Positions 9,155 through 17,993 of a stretch of DNA of 64,000 nt are shown piece by piece. How positions within the stretch are numbered: position 1 is the stretch's first letter; each line of letters begins with the position of its first letter. The position numbers and the translations under genes were made by a program. Source of the DNA: Paenibacillus daejeonensis DSM 15491 (lineage in GTDB: Bacteria; Bacillota; Bacilli; Paenibacillales; Paenibacillaceae); NCBI RefSeq assembly GCF_000378385.1, contig NZ_KB899668.1, positions 1 through 64,000 on the forward strand, read 5' to 3'. Below the pieces are notes generated by a model. That model was not told the origin of the DNA. It saw only the letters and a list, made by a program, of their open reading frames with translations, and ran no database searches.

Positions 9155-10462
9155 ATGAAAAAACGATGGATGACCTTGACGGCGACGGTCCTGACGGCGG
9201 CGATGATTGCAGGCTGCAGCGGCAACAATGGTGGCGGCACAAGTGAAGGTGGCACGAGTCCCGGAACTGAGGGCGGCTCGGGTGACAAGCCGGTCGAGTT
9301 AACATTCTGGGGCGACTGGGGTGGTGAAGGCCAGGTCCAGTTCGAGACGATGGTCAATGCCTTCAATGAATCGCAAGACAAGATTCGCGTCAAATATGTG
9401 CTTCAACAGGATATGATCACCAAGTTCCTGACCTCCGCAACCTCAGGCGGCACGCCGGATATCCTGTTCTGGGACCGCTGGCGGACATCGCTCTATGCAC
9501 CCAAAAACGTGCTGCATCCCATCGATGAGCTGATGGCCCGCGATGGCGTGGAGCGTGACAATTATTTTGAGGAATCGCTGAAGGAATTAACCTATGACGA
9601 CAAGCTGTACGGCTTGCCACTCACAGTGGATGCGCGGGCGCTCTTCTATAACAAAACCATGCTGGAGGAAGCGGGCTTGGAGCCGCCGACCACCTGGGAG
9701 GAGCTGGCGACAGCTGCCAAGGCGCTCACCAAGTGGAATGGTGACAAGCTGGAGGTGGCGGGATTCTCTATGAGCGATCCGGGCTTGTTCAATATGTATT
9801 TGCAGCAGGCAGGCGGTCAGATGATTACCGAGGATGGCAAGACCAGCTTCAACAACGAGCAGGGGATGGAAGTGCTGTCATTCTGGGATCGGCTGATGAA
9901 CCAGGATAAGGTGTACAAAATCGGCTTTGAGCAGGGCTTGGGTGAAGGCACGGATGCCTTCGTGACCGGCAAGCTGGCGATGCATTTTACCGGCCCGTGG
10001 ATGCTCAGCACCTATAAAAAATATGGCAGTGAGCTCGACTTCGGCATCGTACCACCGCCAGCAGGACCAAGTGGCGACCAGGCCAGCGTCATGGGCGGCT
10101 TCGGACTGGTTATTCCTGAAGGCTCCAAGCACAAGGATGAGGCGTGGGAGTTCATCACATGGTGGCTCGCCAACAAGGACAACGCGATGCTGTGGGCGCA
10201 GACCTCACTCAACCTGCCTGGCTACAAGCCAGCGCTGGAGGATCCGTTCTTCGCGGATGATCCGCTGTGGCAGCCGTTCCTGGAGACGCTGGAATTCGCC
10301 AAAATCCGGCCGCAGCACCCCGGCTACTCCGTCATGGAAGTCGATGGCCTGATTCCGAATCTGGAGCTGTTCATCCAGAACAAACAGAGTGCCGAGGATA
10401 CCCTCGCCAAGTCGCAGACGCAGGGCGACAAGCTGCTCAAGGATAACGAAGTCGTCGAGTAA
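9155..10462 (+). CDS. Sugar ABC transporter substrate-binding lipoprotein (family 1)
   Basis: A 435-residue extracellular solute-binding protein. The signal peptide ends in a lipobox (MIAGCSGN), followed by a flexible Gly/Ser/Thr linker, then a MalE-type fold from about residue 48 (VELTFWGDWGGEGQVQFE). LTVDARALFYNKTMLEEAG is the usual sugar-binding-protein hinge region. AAAGGGAGGC precedes ATG 9155. In this operon it most likely captures alpha-manno-oligosaccharides released by the secreted GH76 enzyme; specificity is inferred from context. Confidence 0.92.
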   Translation: MKKRWMTLTATVLTAAMIAGCSGNNGGGTSEGGTSPGTEGGSGDKPVELTFWGDWGGEGQVQFETMVNAFNESQDKIRVKYVLQQDMITKFLTSATSGGTPDILFWDRWRTSLYAPKNVLHPIDELMARDGVERDNYFEESLKELTYDDKLYGLPLTVDARALFYNKTMLEEAGLEPPTTWEELATAAKALTKWNGDKLEVAGFSMSDPGLFNMYLQQAGGQMITEDGKTSFNNEQGMEVLSFWDRLMNQDKVYKIGFEQGLGEGTDAFVTGKLAMHFTGPWMLSTYKKYGSELDFGIVPPPAGPSGDQASVMGGFGLVIPEGSKHKDEAWEFITWWLANKDNAMLWAQTSLNLPGYKPALEDPFFADDPLWQPFLETLEFAKIRPQHPGYSVMEVDGLIPNLELFIQNKQSAEDTLAKSQTQGDKLLKDNEVVE

Positions 10463-10469
10463 CCCGCAG

Positions 10470-10513
10470 GCCATCCGTCCCAGTACCCACAAGGGGCTAT
10501 CGGGACGGATGGC
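10470..10513 (+). terminator. Intercistronic stem-loop between binding protein and permease genes
   Basis: GCCATCCGTCCC (10470-10481) pairs perfectly with GGGACGGATGGC (10502-10513) around a 20-nt loop. There is no T-run, so it is more likely an mRNA-stability or processing hairpin than a full terminator. Such structures commonly keep binding-protein mRNA more abundant than permease mRNA. Confidence 0.65.
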
Positions 10514-10538
10514 GCGCTTCGAGATAGGAGGAATCGCG

Positions 10539-11426
10539 ATGTCAGCAATCAACAAGCTGGAGCGTCACCAGGCAAGAACCGCGTACTTGTTCATCGCGCC
10601 GACCATGCTGCTCTTTATTATTTTCATGGTGATTCCGGTCGTGATGGCGCTGTACCTGAGCTTCACCAACTATGACGTGCTCAGCCGCATGGACTGGGTG
10701 GGATGGGACAATTATCGCAGACTATTGGACGACAGCCTGTTGTGGCTGACCTTCCGCAACGTGCTGCTGTACGCCGTCATTTTCGTACCGCTGAACATTA
10801 TGGTGTCCTTCGGGCTGGGACTGCTCGTCAACCACGCCTGGCGCGGCGTCAAGCTGTTCCGGACTCTATATTATCTCCCGACACTGACCTCAGCCGTTGC
10901 CGCCGCGACGGTATGGCTGTGGCTCCTACATCCGGAGTTCGGGCTGGTCAACGGACTGTTGTCGTATATTGGCGTTACGGGACCGGCGTGGGTTGCCCAG
11001 ACCGAGACGGCCATGATGGCGATCGTTCTTGTGACGCTCTGGCAGTCGGTCGGCTCCAACATGATTATCTATCTGGCCGGACTGCAAGGCGTACCGGGTC
11101 ATCTGTATGAATCGGCTCGCCTTGATGGCGCCAATCGTTGGGATATGATCCGTTACATCACTTGGCCGCAGCTCAGGCCAACGACATTTCTCGTCAGTAC
11201 GATGGCGATTATCGGGGCGCTCCAATTGTTCGACCAGGCCTTTGTTCTGACCCAGGGCGGCCCGGCCAATATGACCAAGACACCGGTCTATCTGATATAC
11301 CAGCAAGGCTTCAATCAACTGCAGATGGGCTATGCTTCCGCCCAGGCTTTTGTCCTTGCGATGGCGATTCTGATCTTCTCACTTATCAACATGCGAATCA
11401 CCAAAGCGGAAGAGTCGGTGATATAG
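10539..11426 (+). CDS. Sugar ABC transporter permease (MalF-like)
   Basis: 295 residues, about six membrane segments, starting MSAINKLERHQARTAYLFIAP. The EAA loop ESARLDGANRWDMIRYITWPQL contacts the ATPase. ATG 10539 follows GATAGGAGGAATCGCG; an upstream in-frame ATG at 10389 lies inside the preceding gene and was not used. It pairs with the following permease. No ATPase gene lies in the operon, so a shared MsmX-type ATPase elsewhere in the genome is expected. Confidence 0.9.
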   Translation: MSAINKLERHQARTAYLFIAPTMLLFIIFMVIPVVMALYLSFTNYDVLSRMDWVGWDNYRRLLDDSLLWLTFRNVLLYAVIFVPLNIMVSFGLGLLVNHAWRGVKLFRTLYYLPTLTSAVAAATVWLWLLHPEFGLVNGLLSYIGVTGPAWVAQTETAMMAIVLVTLWQSVGSNMIIYLAGLQGVPGHLYESARLDGANRWDMIRYITWPQLRPTTFLVSTMAIIGALQLFDQAFVLTQGGPANMTKTPVYLIYQQGFNQLQMGYASAQAFVLAMAILIFSLINMRITKAEESVI

Positions 11427-11439
11427 GAGGTGGACCCAG

Positions 11440-12327
11440 ATGGAGACAACCGGTCAGTTAACCGGAGCCAAGGCGCTTAGACGCACCGGCTTCTATTTAT
11501 TCAGCGCTATTATTGCCATTGTCATGTTCTTGCCGTTTTACTGGAGCTTGCTGACCGCGATCAAGCCGGATGAAGAGATCTTCACGATTCCGATCCAATG
11601 GATTCCGACGTCGATCACCTTCGATCATTTCGTCAAGGCATTTACGACAGTCCCGTTCGGGCTCTACTTCTGGAACTCGTTTGTGCTGGCTGTGCTGGGG
11701 GTGCTATTCAACCTGTTTTTCGGTTCCCTTAGCGGGTATGCGTTTGCCAAGCTGAAGTTCCGGCTTAATCAGCCGCTGTTCCGTATTCTGCTGGCGGCCA
11801 TGATGATTCCCGGCATCGTCACGATGATTCCGAGTGTGTACGTGCTGCAGCATTTCCCGCTGCTCGGCGGCAACAATCTGATGGGCGAGGGCGGCTATGG
11901 TCTCATGAACACAATCTGGGGTGTCATTCTCCCTGGTGCTTCGGGCTCGTTCGCCGTCTTCTTCATGCGCCAATTCTTCGTCTCGCTCCCCGGCGACATG
12001 CTGGAGGTGGCACGAATTGAGGGAGCGGGTGAGTTCCGTATCTTCTGGCGCATCTATCTGCCCTTGACCGCTCCGGCCCTCGCGACCCTGGGTATCTTCA
12101 CGTTTCAAGCGGGCTGGAATAGCTTTCTGTGGCCGATGATCGTGCTAAATGATCCAGAGAAACACACGATCCAAATGGGCTTGCAGGCCTTTTCCTACAA
12201 CTATCAGACTGATTTCGGCCCGATGATGGCAGGTGCGCTTGTGGCGATTGCGCCGATACTGGTGCTGTTTCTGCTGTTGCAGCGTTATTTTGTCCAGGGC
12301 ATTGCCTTCAGTGGCGTCAAAGGCTAG
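11440..12327 (+). CDS. Sugar ABC transporter permease (MalG-like)
   Basis: 295 residues with six predicted membrane helices. The EAA loop is DMLEVARIEGAGEFRIFWRIYLPL, followed by PALATLGIFTFQAGWNSFLWPM, typical of CUT1-family inner components. AGGAGGTGG lies upstream of ATG 11440. It completes the membrane channel of the manno-oligosaccharide importer. Confidence 0.9.
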   Translation: METTGQLTGAKALRRTGFYLFSAIIAIVMFLPFYWSLLTAIKPDEEIFTIPIQWIPTSITFDHFVKAFTTVPFGLYFWNSFVLAVLGVLFNLFFGSLSGYAFAKLKFRLNQPLFRILLAAMMIPGIVTMIPSVYVLQHFPLLGGNNLMGEGGYGLMNTIWGVILPGASGSFAVFFMRQFFVSLPGDMLEVARIEGAGEFRIFWRIYLPLTAPALATLGIFTFQAGWNSFLWPMIVLNDPEKHTIQMGLQAFSYNYQTDFGPMMAGALVAIAPILVLFLLLQRYFVQGIAFSGVKG

Positions 12328-12356
12328 CGAACCCCCTTGTCTGGAAGGAGAACCTA

Positions 12357-13418
12357 ATGATGAATGAACGAAGACATGAGATGACAGCAACTCTGTGGCA
12401 GGCAAGAGCAGATGAGGCGCAGCGCATGCTGGAGGAGCGGTATTGGAATCCATCGATTCGGATGTACAACATCCAGAGCCCCTGTCCAAATGGCGAATGC
12501 AATACCATCTTCCACTATTGGTGGATGGCGCATGCGGTCGAGGCGCTGACAGACGGGCTGGAGCGGACGGGAGATCCCCGTTATGCACAGAGGCTTAGTG
12601 AGCTCTACGACGGATTGCTAACCCGCAATGGCGGTGTCTGGCCCAATCCGCTCTACGACGATATGGAATGGATGGCGATCGGCTGGCTGCGGGCGCACCG
12701 GGCAACTGGCGAAGCCAGATACAAGGAGGCGGCGCTGCTGCTGTGGGCGGATATCCAGACTGGCTGGAACGACCACATGGGTGGGGGCATTGCCTGGCAG
12801 AAGTCACAGCTAGATTATAAAAATACACCCGCCAATGCCCCGGCTGCCATTCTGGCGGCCCGGCTCTATGAAGCGTTTGGCGATCCTGCCGATCTGGCAT
12901 GGGCCGAGAAAATCTACCGCTGGCTCCGGCAGTCGCTAGTCGATCCCGAGACGGGCTTTGTGTGGGACGGCATGAACCGTCAGCAGGATGGAGTCATTGA
13001 CAAGGACTGGAAGTTTACGTACTGCCAGGGTGTATATATTGGCGCGGCTGTGGAGCTGTACCGTCTCACTGGCGAGTCCCAGTACAAGCGGGATGCTGAG
13101 CAGACCTGGCGGGCGGCCTTGGCAGAGCTTACGCGAGAGCCGGACCGGCTATTCCCGGCGGAGGGAACGGGTGACGGCGGGTTGTTCAAAGGCATTCTCG
13201 CCCGCTATGGTGGCCATCTGGCTCTGCTACCAGACGCCGACAGTGATGCGGCAGAGGTTCTGTATGCGAACGCCCAGGCGCTGTGGCAAGCGAGCGGCGA
13301 GGGTGCTACTTTGTTCGGTGGAGCCTGGGATGAGCAGCCAGCAGGCGAAGTCGAGCTCAGCACCCAGCTGAGCGGCGTGATTCTGCTGGAGGCGGCAGCC
13401 TTACTGGAGGGGAGGTGA
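12357..13418 (+). CDS. GH76 family alpha-1,6-mannanase, cytoplasmic (paralogue 1)
   Basis: 353 residues of the GH76 (alpha/alpha)6 fold, which hydrolyses alpha-1,6-mannan backbones. The catalytic Asp pair is visible in LYDDMEWMAIGWLR (residues 101-102). Other family blocks are GGGIAWQKSQLDYKNTPANAP and FVWDGMNRQQDGVIDKDWKFTYCQG. It has no signal peptide, unusual for an endo-mannanase, so it should process imported oligosaccharides. A second paralogue follows in tandem with a one-base overlap. AAGGAGAACC precedes ATG 12357. Confidence 0.9.
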   Translation: MMNERRHEMTATLWQARADEAQRMLEERYWNPSIRMYNIQSPCPNGECNTIFHYWWMAHAVEALTDGLERTGDPRYAQRLSELYDGLLTRNGGVWPNPLYDDMEWMAIGWLRAHRATGEARYKEAALLLWADIQTGWNDHMGGGIAWQKSQLDYKNTPANAPAAILAARLYEAFGDPADLAWAEKIYRWLRQSLVDPETGFVWDGMNRQQDGVIDKDWKFTYCQGVYIGAAVELYRLTGESQYKRDAEQTWRAALAELTREPDRLFPAEGTGDGGLFKGILARYGGHLALLPDADSDAAEVLYANAQALWQASGEGATLFGGAWDEQPAGEVELSTQLSGVILLEAAALLEGR

Positions 13419-14488
13419 TGGGGATTGGGATGTCTTGCTGGGACGAACGCGCGGCCTGGCTCCAGGAGCGGCTGTACGCCAACTATCATGATGCGAGCAC
13501 GGGTATTCTGGCGCAGTGGTACCCACTAGAGGCTGCGCAGCCCGGCGAGAACTTCTATTATTGGTGGCAAGCGCATGTGATCGACGTCTGGATGGACGGA
13601 TACGAACGCTCGCAGGAAGCCAAGTATCTGGAATGGATTCGGGCCTTGGCGGAGCATCTGTACCGGGTCAACGGCTACACCTTCCTGCACAATTATTACG
13701 ATGATATGGAATGGCTTGCGCTGGCGCTGCTCCGGGTTTATGACGCAACAGGAGAAGACACGTACCGCGCCCAGGTGCTGGAGCTGTGGGCGGATATCCG
13801 CACCGCGTGGAACGAGCATCAGGGTGGAGGCATGGCCTGGAAAAAGGACCAGCTGGATTACAAGAACACGCCCGCCAATGCTCCCGCGGCCATCCTGGCC
13901 GCTCGGCTACATCAGCGGTTCGGCGATCCCGAGGACCTGGCGTGGGCGCGACGGATCTATGCCTGGAACCGACAGCACCTCGTGGACCCGCAGACTGGCT
14001 TCGTCTGGGATGGCATCAACCGGCTCGGCGATGGTGTAATCGACAAGGACTGGACCTTCACGTATTGCCAGGGCGTCATGATCGGCGCCGGGGTAGAAAT
14101 GCATGCCTGCACAGGCGAGGTGGCGTATCTGGCAGATGCCCGCCAGACGGCAGCGACGGCACGCCAGCGGTATGTCCATCCGCAGAGTGGAATGCTGCCT
14201 GATGAAGGCATCGACGATACGGGATTGTTCAAGGGTATCATGATCCGCTATCTCACTGAGCTGATGCTGCGAACGGGGGAGGCGGAGGAGTGGCAGGAGG
14301 TTTTGCTGCATAATGGCGAGCAGCTGTGGTCAGCAGGTCTGGATCACGAGTCCGGTCTTACTGGTCCAGCCTGGGAGCAGCGGCCCAGCGGACCCGTCCA
14401 GTTGAGCGTACAGCTGAGCAGCGTCATGCTGATTGAAGCGCTTGCCCGCATCACGACACATCATGGGAGCGACACAAGCAACGGTTAA
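13418..14488 (+). CDS. GH76 family alpha-1,6-mannanase, cytoplasmic (paralogue 2)
   Basis: 356 residues, clearly paralogous to the preceding gene. YYDDMEWLALALLR holds the catalytic Asp pair (about residues 95-96), and QLDYKNTPANAPAAILAARL is shared word for word with the first copy. ATG 13418 overlaps the preceding TGA (TGATG), with GGAGGGGAGG before it; GTG 13415 is an in-frame alternative. No signal peptide. The two copies differ mostly in their N- and C-terminal thirds, which suggests different oligosaccharide lengths or side-chain tolerance. Confidence 0.9.
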   Translation: MGIGMSCWDERAAWLQERLYANYHDASTGILAQWYPLEAAQPGENFYYWWQAHVIDVWMDGYERSQEAKYLEWIRALAEHLYRVNGYTFLHNYYDDMEWLALALLRVYDATGEDTYRAQVLELWADIRTAWNEHQGGGMAWKKDQLDYKNTPANAPAAILAARLHQRFGDPEDLAWARRIYAWNRQHLVDPQTGFVWDGINRLGDGVIDKDWTFTYCQGVMIGAGVEMHACTGEVAYLADARQTAATARQRYVHPQSGMLPDEGIDDTGLFKGIMIRYLTELMLRTGEAEEWQEVLLHNGEQLWSAGLDHESGLTGPAWEQRPSGPVQLSVQLSSVMLIEALARITTHHGSDTSNG

Positions 14489-14514
14489 CCATCCTTTGGA
14501 GAAGAGGTGTGTTC

Positions 14515-16077
14515 ATGATCGTTTGGAACAAACGCATCACCCTCATCGTGTCTTGTCTGCTCGTTCTTTCACTGCTGGGCCCCGTTGGCAGCCGCAAGGC
14601 GGAGGCCTTCACGGCAGCTAATGCCCATGACGCCATGCAGGCGTTCATTAATGTCTTCTACGATCCATCGGCCAAGTACTTCTACACCAACAGTGATCAC
14701 CAGATTCACCCCGAGCATGCGCACGGCCCCAACGGCGGTCTGTATACGGACTTCTGGTGGGGCGCCCAGCTGTGGGAGACTGTCATGGACGCGTATGAGC
14801 GGACAGGCAGCCAAACTTACCGTACTCTGATCGATGATATCTATGCCGGGTTCAACGCCAAGTATCCAGATATGATGCAAAATGTGTTCAACGACGATCT
14901 CGGCTGGTGGGCGCTCGCTTGTCTGCGGGCCTACGAGCTGACGGGGACGGCGGAGTACCGCAACCGGGGTTCTTTTCTATTCGATAAAATCTATGAAGAG
15001 TGGGATACCAGCTACTACGGCGGCGGCATCTGGTGGCGGCGCGATGCGCATAACCCCAATGTGTCCTCCAATGCCCAGAAGAATGTAGCCACCAACGCGC
15101 CCATGGTCATGACTGCGGTGAAGCTGTACCAAGCGACGGGCAACAGTGCCTATCTGACCAAAGCGACGCAAATCTACAACTGGGTGAAAACCAAGCTCGT
15201 CTCCGGCAGCAAGATCAACGACCATCTGGAGGGGCCGGGAGCAGGTACGGTCATTGACTGGGACTTCACGTACAACTATGGCAACTACCTCGGCGCTGCG
15301 GTATCGCTGTACCAAGTGACGGGCAATAACGCCTACATTACCGATGCCAACACGGCTGCCACGTATGCCATCAACAATCTGGTCTCTGCGCAAACTCTCC
15401 TGTACGAGGGGGAGAATGACGGCGCTGGCTTCAAAATGATCTTCGCACGCAATCTCAACCGGCTGCGTGTGATTGGCGGACAGTCGCAATATCTGAATTT
15501 CCTGCAGCAAAATGCGACCCAGGCCTGGAATCACCGCCGCACCAGCGACAATATTATCGGCAGTGACTGGCTTCGTCCGACTGGCTCGAGCTATGTCCAG
15601 AGCCTGGCTGCGGCAGCGGGCGCCTCGATCCTGCAGTTGACGCCGCCGGATAACTATACGGGGTACATTGCCGGTAACGGCGCTTATGAGGCAGAGAATG
15701 CCCGGCGCACCCTCGTCGGTGGCGGCGGTATGATTAATGAGAGCACACAGGGCGGCTACACTGGCCGGGGCTATGTGGCTGGCTGGAATACGAGCGGCAC
15801 CTCGCTGGATTTTTACGTCAACCAAAACACTGCAGGCAACCGTACCATTACATTCCGCTATGCCGCAGGCGCAGGCAATGCCTCGCGGTATGTGCGCGTG
15901 AATGGCGTCTATGTCGCCAACAATCTGAGCTTCAGCGGTACCTCGGGCTGGGGCAGCTGGAACACCGTTACGGTGACCGTTCCGCTCAACGCTGGCTCCA
16001 ACACGATCCAGCTTGGGTATGATAGTTCAAGGGGCAACGGCAACTTCCTGAACGTGGATCTGCTGAGCGGATTGTAG
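14515..16077 (+). CDS. Secreted GH76 alpha-1,6-mannanase with C-terminal carbohydrate-binding module
   Basis: 520 residues. An N-terminal signal peptide (KRITLIVSCLLVLSLLG, cleavage near SRKAEAF) directs secretion. The GH76 domain spans about residues 33-375, with the catalytic NDDLGWWALACLRAY (Asp pair about 127-128). From about residue 384 (AYEAENARRTL) a CBM6/CBM35-type beta-sandwich follows. ATG 14515 has GAGAAGAGG upstream; GTG 14509 is possible. It would cut alpha-mannan, such as yeast cell-wall mannan, outside the cell and feed the transporter of this operon. Last gene; a terminator follows. Confidence 0.92.
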   Translation: MIVWNKRITLIVSCLLVLSLLGPVGSRKAEAFTAANAHDAMQAFINVFYDPSAKYFYTNSDHQIHPEHAHGPNGGLYTDFWWGAQLWETVMDAYERTGSQTYRTLIDDIYAGFNAKYPDMMQNVFNDDLGWWALACLRAYELTGTAEYRNRGSFLFDKIYEEWDTSYYGGGIWWRRDAHNPNVSSNAQKNVATNAPMVMTAVKLYQATGNSAYLTKATQIYNWVKTKLVSGSKINDHLEGPGAGTVIDWDFTYNYGNYLGAAVSLYQVTGNNAYITDANTAATYAINNLVSAQTLLYEGENDGAGFKMIFARNLNRLRVIGGQSQYLNFLQQNATQAWNHRRTSDNIIGSDWLRPTGSSYVQSLAAAAGASILQLTPPDNYTGYIAGNGAYEAENARRTLVGGGGMINESTQGGYTGRGYVAGWNTSGTSLDFYVNQNTAGNRTITFRYAAGAGNASRYVRVNGVYVANNLSFSGTSGWGSWNTVTVTVPLNAGSNTIQLGYDSSRGNGNFLNVDLLSGL

Positions 16078-16156
16078 GGGGCTGGCTGAGGACTTACGAT
16101 CCTGTGTGCTCAATGCAGTCTGTGATGTCTATGAACACAATCGAACTGCATCCCAC

Positions 16157-16186
16157 CACCTCGCCTGTACTAGGCGGGGTGTTTTT
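16157..16186 (+). terminator. Terminator of the alpha-mannan operon
   Basis: Stem CACCTCGCCT (16157-16166) with AGGCGGGGTG (16172-16181, one G:T pair), loop GTACT, followed by TTTTT. Confidence 0.85.
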
Positions 16187-16210
16187 GTGGTTTCGGCAGA
16201 GAGGGGGCGG

Positions 16211-16340
16211 GACAAATAAACTCGAAATTTCATACTTATTTGCCGTGAAATCGATTTTTTCCTCGAATGTATGCGAAAAATCGTGTTTATTAGGCCAATT
16301 CCTGTACATTGGTCAAAATAAACACGATTTTTCGTGCTTA
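16211..16340. repeat. AT-rich repeat cluster with long inverted repeat
   Basis: CGAAAAATCGTGTTTATT (16274-16291) is the exact reverse complement of 16317-16334, and inner bases GGCCAAT / ATTGGTC extend the stem. A related direct copy, ATAAACTCGAAATTTC, begins at 16216, and ATAAACACGATTTTTC begins at 16318, an offset of 102 bp or two 51-bp periods. The cluster lies between the mannan terminator and the 51-bp array 2. Function unknown. Confidence 0.7.
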
Positions 16341-16378
16341 ATGAACCTGCCGTCTCTTGGGCAAGCGTCCGTCGAATT

Positions 16379-16458
16379 GCTGCACTTGTTCGTTGCCGTT
16401 TTCATACGCTCAGCTGCTGCACTTGTTCGTTGCCGTTTTCATACGCTCAGCTGCTGCA
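16379..16458. repeat. 37-bp tandem duplication
   Basis: The block beginning TGCACTTGTTCGTTGCCG at 16381 is repeated at 16418 with the same sequence through CGCTCAGC. A third truncated start (TGCAT) follows at 16455. The period is 37 bp, so it is distinct from the adjacent 51-bp array. No coding potential is apparent. Confidence 0.85.
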
Positions 16459-16537
16459 TCTGTCGGCCACCGCTGCGTGCGCTGAGACGCCGCCATCCGA
16501 GCTATAGTTGAAGGTCCTGCACACACGGCAGAACCCC

Positions 16538-16900
16538 GCTCCAACGAAAGAAACTTGTCTTACAGGACCTGCCGCGACGTCGAACCTCACTCCAACGAAA
16601 GAAACTTGCCTTGCAGCGCCTACTGCGACGACGCCCCCCGCTCCAACGAAAGAAACTTGCCTTGCAGCGCCTACCGCGCCGTCGAGCCACGCTCCAACGA
16701 AAGAAACTTTCCTTGCAGCACCTACTGCGACGACGCCCCCCCGCTCCAACGAAAGAAACTTGCCTTGTAGCGCCTACCGCGCCGTCGAACCCCGCTCCAA
16801 CGAAAGAAAGTTTCCTTGTAGCGCCTACCGCGCCGTCGAACCTCACTCCAACGAAAGAAACTTTCCTTGTAGCGCCTACTGCGGCGTCGAACTCTAACCA
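16538..16900. repeat. 51-bp tandem repeat array 2 (seven units, divergent subfamily)
   Basis: CCAACGAAAG begins at 16541, 16592, 16643, 16694, 16746, 16797 and 16848 (spacings 51, 51, 51, 52, 51, 51). Each unit has the conserved CTCCAACGAAAGAAACTT, CCTTG and GCGCCTAC parts and a variable CG-rich remainder. Its core GAAAGAAACTTGCCTTGCAG aligns at 14 of 20 positions with the minus-strand core of arrays 1, 3 and 4, so it appears to be the same element in opposite orientation. It fills the space between the mannan operon and the convergent HNH gene; nothing else was seen at 16187-16993 beyond the repeats listed. Confidence 0.9.
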
Positions 16901-16993
16901 GCGCCGGTTTTCCAATGCCACATTGCTGCTGAATCCGCTGCTAGGATGCCAGTATGCAAGCCGGTTGGGTCCATAAGGCTTGCGCCCGATCGC

Positions 16994-17338
16994 TCAGCGG
17001 TGCCGCTTCACGCGCTCGGACTTGCGTACGCGCGGGTTGACGCTGAGTGGCTGCTTGGCGATCCACTTCAGGAAGCGGGCCATCTCGGGATCAGCCTGTA
17101 GTGCGGCTACGGTGGTCAGCTCGCGATCTACGAGGTCGCGATTGGTATACAGAGCATGGATTTGACGATGACAGGCGCTGCAGATATCAGCAGTAGGCAT
17201 ACCGGCGCCGCCCTTCTCCTTGGGTATCAGATGGTGGACGGTCGTCTTGAGCGGATGGCGTCCGCATAACGCACACTGGTCTTGGGTATCGTGGCTCACG
17301 GGACTGTAGCGCCTCCTCAGATGGTCGGGATTTGCCAT
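16994..17338 (-). CDS. HNH endonuclease family protein
   Basis: 114 residues. CALCGRH and ICSACH supply a four-cysteine zinc knuckle, and TTVHHLIPKEKGG carries the paired histidines of the HNH beta-beta-alpha metal site. Small proteins of this type are common in Bacillales and have no settled function; they are grouped with McrA-like nucleases. ATG 17338 lacks a good ribosome binding site. Upstream on the same strand an out-of-frame stretch (17339-17414) also reads as a zinc-knuckle-like CDACGLDF, so the true N-terminus is uncertain. Confidence 0.75.
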   Translation of the reverse strand: MANPDHLRRRYSPVSHDTQDQCALCGRHPLKTTVHHLIPKEKGGAGMPTADICSACHRQIHALYTNRDLVDRELTTVAALQADPEMARFLKWIAKQPLSVNPRVRKSERVKRHR

Positions 17339-17479
17339 CAGTATATCGTTTCAAACGGCAGAAATCCAATCCGCATGCATCGCATTGAACCTTCAACCTG
17401 GGAGAATCGTCCATTAACTAATCAAGCTCGATTTCTTGCTATGCGTCGCAATAATAGACTAGGTAAAGGGGGAGTGAGG

Positions 17480-17926
17480 ATGGGAAAGAGGCTTAGGGTC
17501 TTTAGTTTGTGGATGGGACTGTCAACTGCAGCTGTTATCGCCGTCGTGATGCTCATTGTCGTGAGCGTGGGAGGGAACCCTCTACAATGGGGACGGGACT
17601 TTCAGAGCTTCTCGCTAACTGTCGACAACCGATCAGAACAAGCGATGACGAATGTGGAAATAGGAACTCTTGTAACCGGTCAGTCCGGTCAACTCGTGAC
17701 AGGGGACTCCTGGCAGCCGAAATCTGGTGAGATCGGGAGTGGACGCAAGCGCGTTTTTAAACCTCAATTATCGCATCGCGGTGAGGGCGGGATTTACATG
17801 CGGTATACGGATGCCAATGGCAAAGAGGTCCAGACTACCGTCTGCTCCTACACCGAGTATGTATCCGGCTATACCGATGTCACGATTCACAATGAGCGGG
17901 TGGAGGTAGAGGAGAACTGCCTTTAA
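17480..17926 (+). CDS. Membrane-anchored hypothetical protein
   Basis: 148 residues. ATG 17480 follows AAGGGGGAGTGAGG; longer upstream in-frame starts are antisense to the HNH gene and were rejected. Residues 12-32 (GLSTAAVIAVVMLIVVSV) form one membrane anchor, followed by an extracytoplasmic domain starting FQSFSLTVDNRSEQAMTNVEIG that looks like a small beta-sandwich. Two cysteines (TVCSYTE and the C-terminal ENCL) could form a disulphide. I do not recognise the family. Confidence 0.6.
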   Translation: MGKRLRVFSLWMGLSTAAVIAVVMLIVVSVGGNPLQWGRDFQSFSLTVDNRSEQAMTNVEIGTLVTGQSGQLVTGDSWQPKSGEIGSGRKRVFKPQLSHRGEGGIYMRYTDANGKEVQTTVCSYTEYVSGYTDVTIHNERVEVEENCL

Positions 17927-17993
17927 GGGCTGTTCCCCTGCTCGCCGTGTCTGCCCTGTTCTAGTTATCGTACATGCTTACGGGCAAAGGTCC

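Noticed and set aside
16508-16897. Repetitive open frames through array 2 (APTKET-type and SNERN-type peptides)
   Set aside because: The 51-bp period is a multiple of three, which keeps frames open; one 52-bp step shifts the frame and there is no start signal.
17187-17414. Minus-strand frame with a CDACGLDF zinc-knuckle-like start
   Set aside because: It runs out of frame through the HNH gene and becomes Arg/Pro-rich; kept only as a note on the uncertain HNH start.
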